Assembly: GCF_902859935.1 (NCBI RefSeq)
Contig: NZ_CADIKI010000031.1
Coordinates: forward strand, 1 to 64,000
Source: Paraburkholderia fynbosensis
GTDB lineage: Bacteria; Pseudomonadota; Gammaproteobacteria; Burkholderiales; Burkholderiaceae
Direction: 5' to 3'
Length of the DNA: 64,000 nt
Shown: piece by piece, positions 42,617 to 51,539 of the stretch
Numbering within the stretch: the stretch's first letter is position 1
Layout: the number at the start of each line of letters is the position of its first letter
Made by a program: the position numbers and the translations under genes
The notes under the pieces: model-generated
Database searches by the model: none
Told to the model about the DNA's origin: nothing
The model's input: the letters and a program-made list of their open reading frames with translations, nothing else

Positions 42617-42718
42617 ATGAAGGTCGCGTTCAAAGATGAGTCAGTGGCTTACCTGCACGAGGTCGTCCTCAACTGGCTCGATGAAGCGTTGGGCGGCAAG
42701 TTGAAGACCAATGCCTAG
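42617..42718 (+). CDS. Very small ORF between hydrolase and TetR genes
   Basis: 33 codons starting MKVAFKDESVAYLHEVVLNW with a CTGGAG ribosome-binding site; its stop overlaps the TetR start (ATGCCTAG), which suggests translational coupling. No family is recognised. It could be a leader peptide or the tail of a lost gene. Confidence 0.35.
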   Translation: MKVAFKDESVAYLHEVVLNWLDEALGGKLKTNA

Positions 42719-43292
42719 GCAAGGCCTTGACACCGAAATCGTCACGGAGGCCGCCGCGCGCATCGTGGATGCCGACGGTCTTGCCGCACTGACACTTGCA
42801 CGGCTCGCGGCTGAGCTCGGCGTGGCGGCGCCCAGCCTCTACAAACATATCGCCGGGCTGGACGATCTGATCCTTCGGGTCACTACGCTGTCGATCCGTC
42901 GGCTGACCGACGATCTGACGGCCGCCGTTCTTGGACGTTCCGGCCGCCAGGCGCTCCTTTCGGTCGCTCAGGCTTATCGACGCTTTGCGGTCAAACACGC
43001 CAGTCTCTACGCGCTGACGCAGTCGGGCATTGATCCCAAATCAACTGTGCAAAAAGCCGAGGCCGCGCGTGCGGTCGAAATTCTGGGCGCCGCCATCAGA
43101 AGCTACAACTTGCCGGATAACCGCTTAATCCACGCGATCCGCGTGGTGCGGGCCGGATTGCACGGGTTCGCCGACATTGAAGCGCGCGGCGGTTTTCAAA
43201 TGCCGCTATCCGTGGATGAGAGTTTCCTGGTGCTGATCGAAGCGCTTGACGCCTCACTCACAAGCCTCGGCAAACGCACTAAAAAGAATTAA
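42711..43292 (+). CDS. TetR-family transcriptional regulator
   Basis: A 193-residue repressor: N-terminal HTH AAARIVDADGLAALTLARLA with LGVAAPSLYKHIAGLDDLIL, then a helical ligand domain of the TetR-WHG kind (VVRAGLHGFADIEARGGF). It probably controls the hydrolase and DUF4260 genes around it. Its start overlaps the end of a very small ORF. Confidence 0.9.
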   Translation: MPRQGLDTEIVTEAAARIVDADGLAALTLARLAAELGVAAPSLYKHIAGLDDLILRVTTLSIRRLTDDLTAAVLGRSGRQALLSVAQAYRRFAVKHASLYALTQSGIDPKSTVQKAEAARAVEILGAAIRSYNLPDNRLIHAIRVVRAGLHGFADIEARGGFQMPLSVDESFLVLIEALDASLTSLGKRTKKN

Positions 43293-43323
43293 CAACAAAA
43301 CAATGGTCGCGCTCGCGAGCGCT

Positions 43324-43330
43324 AAGGAGG
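43324..43330 (+). promoter_or_regulatory. Strong ribosome-binding site deciding the DUF4260 start
   Basis: AAGGAGG lies 5 bp before the ATG at 43336 and fixes that start over the longer open frame from 43246. Confidence 0.7.
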
Positions 43331-43335
43331 TTCGG

Positions 43336-43752
43336 ATGTCCGGCGAAACTACGGGTGCGGTGCGTGTCGTACTTCGGCCTGAAGGCGTGCTCGTACTCAT
43401 TGCGGCCTGCGTGGCCTATTCGAAGTTCGGTCTCGGCCGAGGAACATTCGCGCTATGGTTTCTTGCGCCCGATCTCTCGTTTTTCGGATTCCTGGCGGGG
43501 CCGAAGGTCGGCTCCATCGCCTACAATTCGGCCCACTCATACAGCGGAGCGAGCTGCTGTATCAGTGCCGGCCTCCTTGTTTCGGCGCCAATCCTTCTCA
43601 GCGCGGGCATGATCTGGTGCGCCCACATCGGCTTCGACCGGGCCCTCGGCTACGGCCTTAAATACGGCACCGGTTTTGGCTTCACTCACCTCGGCCGCAA
43701 AGGCAAAAAGACCGCGGTTTCGCCAAGTCAGCAAGGTGAATTGCAGCCATGA
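43336..43752 (+). CDS. DUF4260 family membrane protein
   Basis: A 138-residue protein with the family stretch FLAPDLSFFGFLAGPKVGSI then AYNSAHSYSGA, and WCAHIGFDRALGYGLKYGTG near the end. About three or four hydrophobic segments place it in the membrane. Function is unknown; the family often lies next to TetR regulators, as here. The next gene starts 4 bp before its stop. Confidence 0.85.
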   Translation: MSGETTGAVRVVLRPEGVLVLIAACVAYSKFGLGRGTFALWFLAPDLSFFGFLAGPKVGSIAYNSAHSYSGASCCISAGLLVSAPILLSAGMIWCAHIGFDRALGYGLKYGTGFGFTHLGRKGKKTAVSPSQQGELQP

Positions 43753-43906
43753 CGACTTCCTTGAACTGGGTACATACGGGCCCGAGCGAAAAGGCCACGG
43801 TTGTTTTCATCCATGCTATCGGACTGGACCTAACCTATTGGGACCGACAGATCGACGCGTTACGATCGAACTTCCGTGTGGTCGCTTTCGATTTGCCCGG
43901 CCATGG
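43749..43906 (+). pseudogene. Alpha/beta hydrolase, truncated by IS6
   Basis: The N-terminal 53 codons (LNWVHTGPSEKATVVFIHAI, LDLTYWDRQIDALRSNFRVV, AFDLPGHG) are those of an alpha/beta hydrolase of the lactonase/haloperoxidase kind. The gene is cut at the IS6-family left inverted repeat at 43907; the frame runs on for nine codons into the element. The catalytic Ser and His are lost. Confidence 0.85.
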
Positions 43907-44755
43907 GGGTTTTGTCGCAATAGCGATGCTGCGGTAAAGTGCAGGTTGCCAAAACTTTGCTTGTGCCCACAATGAAGAAGACCGCAACACCACGAATGGC
44001 CCTTGCTGCTGGCGTTGCCAAGGTGCTGCAGCGGTTGCACTATCCGCTGGACGTGATGTTGTTGTGCGCGCGGTGGTATGTGGCCTATTCGCTAAGTCTT
44101 CGGAATCTTGAGGAGATGATGGCTGAGCGCGCCATTGGCGTGGATCATTCAACAGTGCATCGTTGGGTCATCAAGTTGGTGCCTTTGTTCGAAAAGACAT
44201 TTCGCAAGCACAAGCGCCCGGTGGGCAGAAGTTGGCGCATGGATGAAAGTTATATCAAGGTCAAAGGCTCGTGGAAATATCTTTATCGCGCCGTGGACAA
44301 GGCGGGCAACACCATCGACTTTCTGTTTAGAGCCAAGCGGGACAAGGCTGCTGCCCGGCGGTTTTTTGAAAAGGCAATCGGTCAGAACGGCTCGCCCGAG
44401 ACGGTGACCATCGACAAGAGCGATTCCAATCTGGCAGCGCTTCATGCGGTGAATGCCGAGCGCGAGACGCCCATCAAGATTCGTCAAGTCAAGTATTTGA
44501 ACAACGTGGTCGAACAGGACCATCGGGCCATCAAACGCATCACTCGGCCGATTCAGGGGTTCAAGAACTTTGACTGCGCTCGCGTTATTCTCAGTGGCAT
44601 TGAGACCATGCACATGATCAAGAAATGGCAGATGAAATGTCAGGGTAAAATCCCGCTGTCCGCTGCGCAGCAGTTCTACTCGCTCCTCGCTCGTTTCATA
44701 AGGTATCCTTTGGTTATCGCATTTTCTCGTCCCTCGTCTTACTGCGACACAACCC
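43907..44755 (+). mobile_element. IS6-family insertion sequence (about 0.85 kb)
   Basis: Imperfect 15-bp inverted repeats (GGGTTTTGTCGCAAT at the left; GGGTTGTGTCGCAGT at the right, reverse-complemented) enclose one transposase gene. The flanks (GGCCAT on the left, GTTCAC on the right) do not form a target duplication, and each side cuts through a different gene. That pattern fits the replicative transposition of IS6 elements, which makes adjacent deletions. Confidence 0.75.
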
Positions 44756-44820
44756 GTTCACGCCGGTTGCGGCAGCGAGCTCTTTATGGCGCGACATTTC
44801 TTTGCCCTGGTCATAAGTGA
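43972..44820 (+). CDS. IS6-family transposase, read-through end
   Basis: A DDE transposase: RMALAAGVAKVLQRLHYPLD, then MDESYIKVKGSWKYLYRAVD (first Asp), ETVTIDKSDSNLAALHAVN (second Asp) and VEQDHRAIKRITRPIQGFKN (Glu). The frame is open from 43939, with ATG at 43972 (MKKTATPRMAL) as the likely start. The normal protein ends near residue 240; the frame runs past the right inverted repeat into the neighbouring IS30 sequence, adding about 22 residues. It may still be active. Confidence 0.85.
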   Translation: MKKTATPRMALAAGVAKVLQRLHYPLDVMLLCARWYVAYSLSLRNLEEMMAERAIGVDHSTVHRWVIKLVPLFEKTFRKHKRPVGRSWRMDESYIKVKGSWKYLYRAVDKAGNTIDFLFRAKRDKAAARRFFEKAIGQNGSPETVTIDKSDSNLAALHAVNAERETPIKIRQVKYLNNVVEQDHRAIKRITRPIQGFKNFDCARVILSGIETMHMIKKWQMKCQGKIPLSAAQQFYSLLARFIRYPLVIAFSRPSSYCDTTRSRRLRQRALYGATFLCPGHK

Positions 44821-45538
44821 AGCTCTGGCGCAGTGGCGCGACAATCGAATTGAGTTTGGCCGAGAAGCCCGCCAACGCGGAAGCTGCGGTGGCGTCTCCC
44901 ATCTTTCCGAGCAGCACCAGGCGGCTGGTCCGTTCAACCAGAACGCCTACCGCGGACTGGTTGCCAGCCCCCTTGATGAAGTCGCCTTCCCAGTGTCCAG
45001 GCAGCACCCGGTCTTCGATTTCGGGCGGCCGCACATGAATACTGACCATGTCCGCAATCTGTCCGCGCCGGTCGGTGCCCCGTGTACGCGGCATGCGTGT
45101 GTTGTGACCATGGCGCAGACAGGCAATGAGCTGACGGCGTAGTTCGCCGCGCGGCTGAGCGTAGATGGCCGTGTAGATGGTTTCATGCGAAACCTGCTGG
45201 GTCGGGTCAGTCGGATACATACGCTTGAGCGTGCCTGATATCTGCTGGGGTGACCATTTCCATTCGAGCAGGGTGAGAACGATACGCCAGCAGACACCTT
45301 GCAGGCAAAGCTTTGTGGGGCGGCGGCCCGCGCTGCGGCGTGCGGCGCTGAGCGCTTCAGCCGGCACCGATGCGTAGCCTGCAGGAGAGCTGTTTCGCGT
45401 CAGTTCACGGCTAACGGTGGCCGGCGAGCGCCCGAGTATCTGGGCCATGGCCCGAATACCCGAACCCTGCAGATGCAGGCTTGCAATGATGAGACGCTCT
45501 TCAGGTTGAAGTTGCTGATACTGAGTTCTTTCGCGCAT
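44756..45538 (-). pseudogene. IS30-family transposase, 3'-truncated by IS6
   Basis: The N-terminal HTH region (LQPEERLIIASLHLQGSGIR, AMAQILGRSPATVSRELTRN) and most of the catalytic domain (GHWEGDFIKGAGNQSAVGVL, then FTYDQGKEMSRHKELAAATG) are present. The chain ends exactly where the IS6 right inverted repeat begins, so the last DDE Glu and C-terminus are missing; residues after GVN are IS6 sequence. A small fossil of the same family lies at 25618-25686. Confidence 0.88.
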
Positions 45539-45770
45539 CGCAACACCTTATACGAAACGGTGTTGCACTTCAGATTTGAGGCCGCCCCAATTCAATCTTT
45601 TCATACCAGCTCGAAACTCCGCGCCTTTTCGTTCGCGAGGCGTTTGAGCGTCCCTCCGACATCCCAGTCGGCTGATAGGAATCTAGTCTCTATAGCAAGT
45701 GGGCAGTAGTGAGCCGTGAGGAATTTCGGTTATTCTCTTGAGGAATGGGTTTGGTCGACGCAACTCTCAA

Positions 45771-46676
45771 TTACACGGCGAGCGCTTCCTCGACGAACTC
45801 AACGAATGCGCGTGCTTTCGCCGTCACTAGCCGTCCCGAGGGGAACACGGCCCATAAGTCAAGCGTGGGCAAAGTCCAGTCGGTCAATACGGCCTTGATC
45901 TTGCCCGACGCCAGTTCGGGCGAAAACATCCAGCGCGACGCGACGGCGAGCCCCATTCCGCTGAGGACGGCCGTCCGCATTCCTTCAGCCGCGCTCACGC
46001 GAACGCGTCCGGACACGGTCACGTCGACTTCGTCGCCGTCCCGGTTAAACGTCCACGATTCACCGCCGCCGCGTTGCGAATAAACGATCGCCTGATGCTC
46101 GCTCAGGTCGGAGGGCGTCGTGGGCATGCCAGCACGCGCGAAATATTCTGACGTGCCGACGACGAGCCGTGGGCTCTGGCCGATGCGACGCGCAGTCATC
46201 GCGGAATCGGCCAGTGAGCCCATTCGCAACGCTACGTCCAGGCCCTCTTCGAGCAGATCGATATTCCGATCTTCAAGCCTGAGGTCGATCACAATTTTCG
46301 GATGTCGACTCAGGAAGGCACCCAGCGCCGGCAACACGTGAATACAGGTGAACGTCACCGCCGCGCTTACTCGCAGGGAGCCCGACAGGCTATCGGACGC
46401 ATCCCGGACGACCTGCTCGGCCTCGTCGGCCTCCTTTATCGCGAGCTTCGCCTGCTCGTAGAAACGCTGACCGGCGTCCGTCATCGTCAGCCCTCGGGTC
46501 GAACGCAAGATGAGCCGCACACCGAGGCGCTCTTCGAGCTGCGCGACGGACTTCGAAATGGAGGGCTGCCCGACATTCATCCGCTTCGCAGCTGCCGAAA
46601 ACGAACCCGCCTCCGCAACGCTGACGAAACTTTCCATTGCAGCTAGTCGATCCATATCAAGCTTCTCACGCTTCAT
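45771..46676 (-). CDS. LysR-family transcriptional regulator (CrgA/AaeR-like)
   Basis: About 301 residues. The HTH reads VAEAGSFSAAAKRMNVGQPS with ISKSVAQLEERLGVRLILRS; the effector domain follows (SGSLRVSAAVTFTCIHVLPA). Met at position 8 (MDRLAAMESF) is the usual start of this subgroup; the frame is open slightly further. It lies next to an NHL-type propeller gene and an ene-reductase/SDR pair, which it probably controls. Confidence 0.9.
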   Translation of the reverse strand: MKREKLDMDRLAAMESFVSVAEAGSFSAAAKRMNVGQPSISKSVAQLEERLGVRLILRSTRGLTMTDAGQRFYEQAKLAIKEADEAEQVVRDASDSLSGSLRVSAAVTFTCIHVLPALGAFLSRHPKIVIDLRLEDRNIDLLEEGLDVALRMGSLADSAMTARRIGQSPRLVVGTSEYFARAGMPTTPSDLSEHQAIVYSQRGGGESWTFNRDGDEVDVTVSGRVRVSAAEGMRTAVLSGMGLAVASRWMFSPELASGKIKAVLTDWTLPTLDLWAVFPSGRLVTAKARAFVEFVEEALAV

Positions 46677-46719
46677 TGGGGGTAGTCATTTCGCGGTCGC
46701 CGACTTGTGCCACGACGAT

Positions 46720-47556
46720 TCATTCGCCAAAAAACTCAATCGCCTGCCCGTTCAGGCGGGGATGATCGACGACGACGCCGAGGCAGCGCCCACTTTCATA
46801 GTCGAATGCAATTACTCCGTCTTGCGCCACACAATAAAGATGGCCATCGGGCCCCCACCGCAATCCACGCGGACGGCGAAACGGTACGTCGTCCGGAGGA
46901 GAGAAGACACGCACCAGGGCGCCGCTGCTGGCATCGTATTCTCTAACAGTTGTCGCGGCTGTCGGGGAACCAAACGGACACTCGCTCGAGACCAGCACGT
47001 TGCCCCCTGGCGCGATAGCCAAATCCAGCGGACTCATTGCGTCGCTCGCCGCGAGGATATTTGTGCTGAGCACATCACTCGCCAAGAACCGCAGGATTAC
47101 ACTTTCTCCCCGCCCATCCGGTCCGACGCCTGACGCGAGAAACAGCGTGCCATCGTCGGCGAACGCAAACCCACGCGGAAACGGGACGATTCCGGGCGGC
47201 AGGATTGCCGTGCCGATGCCGTCGAGATCTCGCGGGAATGCAGCAACGGTCCTCTCTGTGCGCAAGCCCACATAGTAACGACCGTCCGGTCCGAGGTTGC
47301 CGCCCCCTGCATTTAGCCCCGGGATATGGCCAGTATCAAATTGAACTTCGCCCCACGAGTCGAGCGCAAGGATACGGTCGTCGCCGCTGTTGACGTAAAG
47401 CAGCTGCCGGTTCGCGTCGACTCGAAGTCCACGCGGATCGACGATACGCGAGTCGTTGCTGAAAGCGCCCTGCGCGACCCCATCCATCGTGAACGCCAGA
47501 AGCCGGCTGTATCCACCGCCGTTCGCACCGCTGGCACTCGTCACCAGTATCTTCAT
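46720..47556 (-). CDS. Beta-propeller (SMP-30/NHL-like) protein
   Basis: A 278-residue protein with repeated propeller-blade motifs: RGLRVDANRQLLYVNSGDDR, GGGNLGPDGRYYVGLRTERT, PRGFAFADDGTLFLASGVGP and RRPRGLRWGPDGHLYCVAQD. No signal peptide is seen (MKILVTSASGANGGGYSRLL). This fold occurs in gluconolactonases and related lactone hydrolases; catalytic residues cannot be assigned. It is on the same strand as the downstream LysR gene and diverges from the ene-reductase at 47863. Confidence 0.75.
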   Translation of the reverse strand: MKILVTSASGANGGGYSRLLAFTMDGVAQGAFSNDSRIVDPRGLRVDANRQLLYVNSGDDRILALDSWGEVQFDTGHIPGLNAGGGNLGPDGRYYVGLRTERTVAAFPRDLDGIGTAILPPGIVPFPRGFAFADDGTLFLASGVGPDGRGESVILRFLASDVLSTNILAASDAMSPLDLAIAPGGNVLVSSECPFGSPTAATTVREYDASSGALVRVFSPPDDVPFRRPRGLRWGPDGHLYCVAQDGVIAFDYESGRCLGVVVDHPRLNGQAIEFFGE

Positions 47557-47862
47557 GTTGATATTCCCTTGTGCTAACTTGCCGTCGAGAATGTTGCGGC
47601 CTCGCGGTAAGCATTTCTGCGTCGATCGCGCGATCCGCTGTCAGTTCCGTTCGACGATCGGTCGTTTGTATCATGCCCTTCCTTGCGTCCTTGCAACAGT
47701 CACGTATCCGGAATAGGTGCCATTCCCCGCAGGCATGACCGTCTGACCGACTCGGACGACATGCCAAATGGGAATGACTGTTATCACTTCAAACCCTCTT
47801 CCCGCACCCGACGCCGGCGGCCATTATTCGCTCATCTTTCACTCTTCCATGAGGATGAACAA

Positions 47863-48978
47863 ATGAACAGGCTCTTCAGCCCCACCCATGTCGGATCTTT
47901 CAAACTCGATCACCGTGTTGTGCTTGCGCCGCTCACGCGGATGCGCACTGAGAAAGGCAATGTCCCGGGCGATCTGATGGTCGACTATTACACGCAGCGT
48001 GCGTCCAAAGGCGGTCTGCTCGTCACCGACGCGACCGCCGTCTCACCGCTTGCCATCGCCTATGTCGACGCGCCGGGTATCTATACGGAAGCGCAGTTGC
48101 AAGGCTGGAAGCGCGTGACTGATGCTGTCCATGCGAAGGGCGCGCGCATCTTCGTGCAAATGTGGCATGCGGGACGTCAGGCGCATCCCGGTAACACGGG
48201 TGGCGTCGTGCCAGTGGCTCCCTCTGCGCTGCGCTCGCTCGAACACGCTGCTATTCGTGACGAAGACGGCAATATCACCGAAGCGGAGCTGGTTGTGCCT
48301 CGCACCCTCGAACTCGAGGAGATCTCAGGGATTATCGAGCAGTTCCGCCGTGGCGCCATGCTTGCGAAGGAAGCGGGCTTCGACGGCGTTGAGCTGCACG
48401 GAGCAAATGGATATCTCTTTGAGCAATTCCTTCTGGACGGCACGAACCAGCGCACTGACATGTATGGCGGCGCAATCGAAAACCGCGCGCGATTCCTGTT
48501 CGAAACGCTCGATACCGTCGTCTCCGTATGGGGTCCGGGCCGCGTCGCCCTTCGTCTTTCACCGAGTGGCACATATGGCACGATGTCGGACAGCGATCCA
48601 CATGCCACATTCGGCTATGTGGCCGAGCGACTGAACAGCTATGACCTTGCATATCTGCACGTAATCGAACCGCGCATTCGCGGTATTGTCGAGCAGGATA
48701 CGAGTGAGTCTGACGTGACGTCGAAGGACATCCGGCGCATCTATAAAGGGACGATCATCGCTGCGGGCGGATTTACGGGCGAAAGCGCCGAACAGATTCT
48801 CATCGACGGACATGCGGACCTCGTCGCGTTTGGGCGCATGTTCATTTCGAATCCCGACCTGCCCGAACGACTGCGCACCGGTAAGCCGCTCACCCGCTAT
48901 GACCGCTCAACATTCTATGGCGGCGATGCGCGCGGCTACACCGACTACGCGTTCCATTCCGGGACGGCAGCTGCCTGA
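47863..48978 (+). CDS. Old yellow enzyme-type alkene reductase, H/N active site
   Basis: A 371-residue FMN enzyme of the NemA/XenB group: LFSPTHVGSFKLDHRVVLAP, FVQMWHAGRQAHPGN, active site GVELHGANGYLFEQFLLDGT (His-Asn pair) and DLVAFGRMFISNPDLPERL. It reduces nitro-esters, quinones or unsaturated carbonyls with NAD(P)H. The ATG at 47863 fits the family start. A frameshifted SDR gene follows. LysR control from 45771-46676 is likely. A paralog with a His-His pair lies at 39751. Confidence 0.9.
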   Translation: MNRLFSPTHVGSFKLDHRVVLAPLTRMRTEKGNVPGDLMVDYYTQRASKGGLLVTDATAVSPLAIAYVDAPGIYTEAQLQGWKRVTDAVHAKGARIFVQMWHAGRQAHPGNTGGVVPVAPSALRSLEHAAIRDEDGNITEAELVVPRTLELEEISGIIEQFRRGAMLAKEAGFDGVELHGANGYLFEQFLLDGTNQRTDMYGGAIENRARFLFETLDTVVSVWGPGRVALRLSPSGTYGTMSDSDPHATFGYVAERLNSYDLAYLHVIEPRIRGIVEQDTSESDVTSKDIRRIYKGTIIAAGGFTGESAEQILIDGHADLVAFGRMFISNPDLPERLRTGKPLTRYDRSTFYGGDARGYTDYAFHSGTAAA

Positions 48979-49080
48979 CAGAAGTGCCACGGCGATCTAG
49001 ACCCCGAAGAGGAGACTCCCGCTTTTCCAGGCCGAGGCCCAGAGGCAATACCGTCACTCAATCTTAGAAGGACACATATG

Positions 49081-49823
49081 ATGCGACTTGCAAACAAGAC
49101 CGCGATCATCACAGGCGGCAGCAGCGGAATCGGCCTCGCAACCGCACAACGGTTCGTCGACGAGGGCGCTTACGTCTTCATCGTTGGAAGGCGACAATCG
49201 GAACTTGACAAGGCCGTACAGCAGATCGGCCGGAACGTGACGGCTGTACAGGCCGACGTAACAAAGCTCGATGACCTCGATCGCATGTTTTCGATAGTTA
49301 ACGAGCGAGGCAAGATCGACGTTCTATTCGCCAATTCAGGTTCGATTGAACACCGGACGCTCGATGAGATCACGCTGCAACACTACGACGCGACGTTCGA
49401 CGTCAACGTGGGCGGAGTCATCTTCACGATGCAGAAGGCGCTCCCCCTGATGGCCGAAGGAAGCAGCGTCATCCTCACCAGCTCGATTGCAGGCATCAAA
49501 GGCCTGCACGCTCACGATACCTACAGTGCAGCAAGGCCGCCGTTCGCTCGCTGGCGCGAACGTGGACTATCGAGTTCCAGGGTCGTGGCATCCGCGTCAA
49601 TGCGGTCAGCCCGGGGGCTATTGACACACCGATCATTGACAGTCAGGTTTCTACCGCGGCCGAAGCAGCCAAACTGCGAGCGAAGTTCGCCGCCGCGACG
49701 CCGCTGGGACGCATCGGCCGCCCCGAGGAAGTCGCGTCGGCCGTGCTGTTTCTCGCATCCGACGACAGCAGCTTCGTCGCCGGTACCGAGCTATTCGTCG
49801 ACGGTGGCATGGCGCAGGTTTAA
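49081..49823 (+). pseudogene. Short-chain dehydrogenase, frameshifted
   Basis: The first frame (MRLANKTAIITGGSSGIGLA, NSGS in place of NNAG, ILTSSIAGIKG, DTYSA) is followed after about 49531 by a second that continues KAAVRSLARTWTIEFQGRGI, RVNAVSPGAIDTP, ATPLGRIGRPEEVASAVLFL and ends AGTELFVDGGMAQV. One A is missing within GCAGCAAAG, just after the catalytic Tyr of YSAAK. The product of the first frame would lack the catalytic Lys. Function would be that of a classical NAD(P)-dependent SDR, co-expressed with the ene-reductase. Confidence 0.88.
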
Positions 49824-49829
49824 TCAGTG

Positions 49830-50149
49830 AAATCTGGCCACGTCGTCTCGATGCTGGCTGCTCGAGTCGCCAGATCGTTGCGCGCCTTAATCAGGAAGGC
49901 TTGCTCAGCCCTCGCGGCAAGCCCTTCACGTTCGCAATGGTCGAATTGATTCGCTATATGTACAAAATTCCCGTGAGCTGTCCGGTGCGACTCGACGAGT
50001 TCACGGTGCAGTACCCCGCCGGGCGTCTGCACATCAGCATCCACGTGGTCTACTATGGCTCGGTGCGGTGTCGTCGAGGCCCCCAAACTGGGTATACGGG
50101 GGCTGTGGTGGATCGCGATGAATCGCGCCAAAGAACGCTAACTGCGTGA
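49830..50149 (+). pseudogene. Recombinase-like C-terminal fragment
   Basis: The frame reads SSRQIVARLNQEGLLSPRGK and PFTFAMVELIRYMYKIPVSC, which resembles the zinc-ribbon-side region of large serine recombinases or related resolvases, where LNxEGxxTPRGKPF occurs. No catalytic domain is present and no start codon precedes it. The assignment is tentative. Confidence 0.4.
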
Positions 50150-50367
50150 CTGGGTTCGCACTTCAGGGCATCTTTATCCGCAACGTTCCAACAGTCATCT
50201 GTGAAAGGTGCGTTATGAAATCATTTTAGGTACTCCCAGTGGCCGCTGCCTGCCCGTCGGCGAAACGGGTTGAAGCAATCGGGTGGTGAGTGCCAACGCA
50301 TCGCAATCGCGCGTGCGCTCTAGGGGCATTGGGAACGCTCACTTACCCGCAATGGTCGATCGACGGT
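50150..50367. other. Stretch without recognised gene
   Basis: No family-like frame was found between the recombinase-like fragment and the IS256 remnant. Confidence 0.35.
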
Positions 50368-50391
50368 TTATGGCCGGCGCCGAGCAGGTCT

Positions 50392-50745
50392 CTTCAGATA
50401 CAGCCACGGCAGTGCCGCGCTTACACGGGGCGATTTCCTCACATACGGTGGCACAATCGCCGAATTGAACTTCACGCCTGATCCTGATCGATCGCGCACC
50501 TTCGGCACCTTCACCGGAACCGGCCCGGCGGCCGTCAACACCTCGCGTTCCGGCAGGTAGCCGTTGCGCACCACGGCGCGTTGCCCGTGCAAAGTCTTGA
50601 CGTTTGCGAACCGCTCCATCAGCTCTGCCAACTCCGCCTCAATCGCTTGTTGAATCACCTGCCGTGCTCCGTGGCGGATCAATTCGTCCAACCCCAGGCC
50701 GGCGCCCGATAGACCGAAGACTGCTTTTTCCGTAGACTTGCTCAT
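50392..50745 (-). pseudogene. IS256-family transposase, N-terminal fragment
   Basis: The reading frame starts MSKSTEKAVFGLSGAGLGLD and contains RHGARQVIQQAIEAELAELM, LPEREVLTAAGPVPVKVPKV and SPRVSAALPWLYLK, the first quarter of a mutator-type transposase. It breaks off at about 50392 before the catalytic core; the following codons are unrelated. Confidence 0.85.
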
Positions 50746-50812
50746 GGTGGATGGTTTGTTTGCTGGTTTCCGACTTCGACAATCAGATTCTCAGCTGAAA
50801 CCTCCACCGCCT

Positions 50813-51040
50813 TCAACCTCTCGCCGCAACTCCCCCGTACACCACTTCCGACTTTAGCTCGCAGATGGCCGGCACCCGCGACAGGCATTTTTCGCAGTAA
50901 CGGCTGCTCGCACGATGCGCGGCATCGATGTAAGGATAGGCAGCTGTCGCTGCTTCCCTGCTGCCCGCACCGGTGATCAACGTGAGCCCGATGGCCACGA
51001 CCTTGGCGGCCGAATACCAACTGTTTATTGACTGCGTCAC
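50813..51040 (-). CDS. Small hypothetical protein, 75 residues
   Basis: Starts MTQSINSWYSAAKVVAIGLT with a hydrophobic first part and a Cys-containing middle (SSRYCEKCLSRVPAICELKS). No family is recognised. It lies just upstream of the IS256 fragment on the same strand. Confidence 0.35.
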   Translation of the reverse strand: MTQSINSWYSAAKVVAIGLTLITGAGSREAATAAYPYIDAAHRASSRYCEKCLSRVPAICELKSEVVYGGVAARG

Positions 51041-51076
51041 GGCTCGCCACGGTTTCTAGAACGATGCGCCGGCCGA

Positions 51077-51529
51077 TTACCCGATCAGTTTGTCCAGCGT
51101 TTGCACCGCGGCCTTCAGCAATTTGCGTTCTTCGCGATTCGTCCTGCTCAGCAGTCGCTCCGTCAGCCATTGCGCGCGCGCAGCGCGCTCCTGCTCGATG
51201 TGCTCTCGCCCCGTGCCGGTCACCTGCACGAGATAGGCGCGGCGATCTTTGTCGTCCTGCTTCAACGTCACCAGTCCCTGATCGACGAGCTTCAGCACGA
51301 TCAGACGCATGGTCTGATGCGTGACACCTCTGTGTTCGGCCAGCACCGCAATGCTGACGGAACCGCTGCGCTCCAGCACAGCAAGCGTTTCGTTCTGCGC
51401 ATTCAAATGCGTGCCGCTATGTTCGCGCACGCTTCTGACAAGACGGCCGACTACATCTCGAATGGCCTCGGCGAGCAGCGCTGCTTCGCCCGTGCCGGCC
51501 GTCGACGACTTCTGTTCTGTGCGACTCAT
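51077..51529 (-). CDS. MarR-family transcriptional regulator
   Basis: A 150-residue winged-helix repressor: QNETLAVLERSGSVSIAVLA, EHRGVTHQTMRLIVLKLVDQ, GLVTLKQDDKDRRAYLVQVT. Met at 51529 (MSRTEQKSS) was chosen because the longer frame overlaps the upstream gene. It follows the SnoaL-like gene on the same strand, so the regulator is probably autoregulated from the promoter upstream of that gene, where a palindrome (52014-52032) lies. Confidence 0.85.
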   Translation of the reverse strand: MSRTEQKSSTAGTGEAALLAEAIRDVVGRLVRSVREHSGTHLNAQNETLAVLERSGSVSIAVLAEHRGVTHQTMRLIVLKLVDQGLVTLKQDDKDRRAYLVQVTGTGREHIEQERAARAQWLTERLLSRTNREERKLLKAAVQTLDKLIG

Positions 51530-51539
51530 GACTGCAAGC

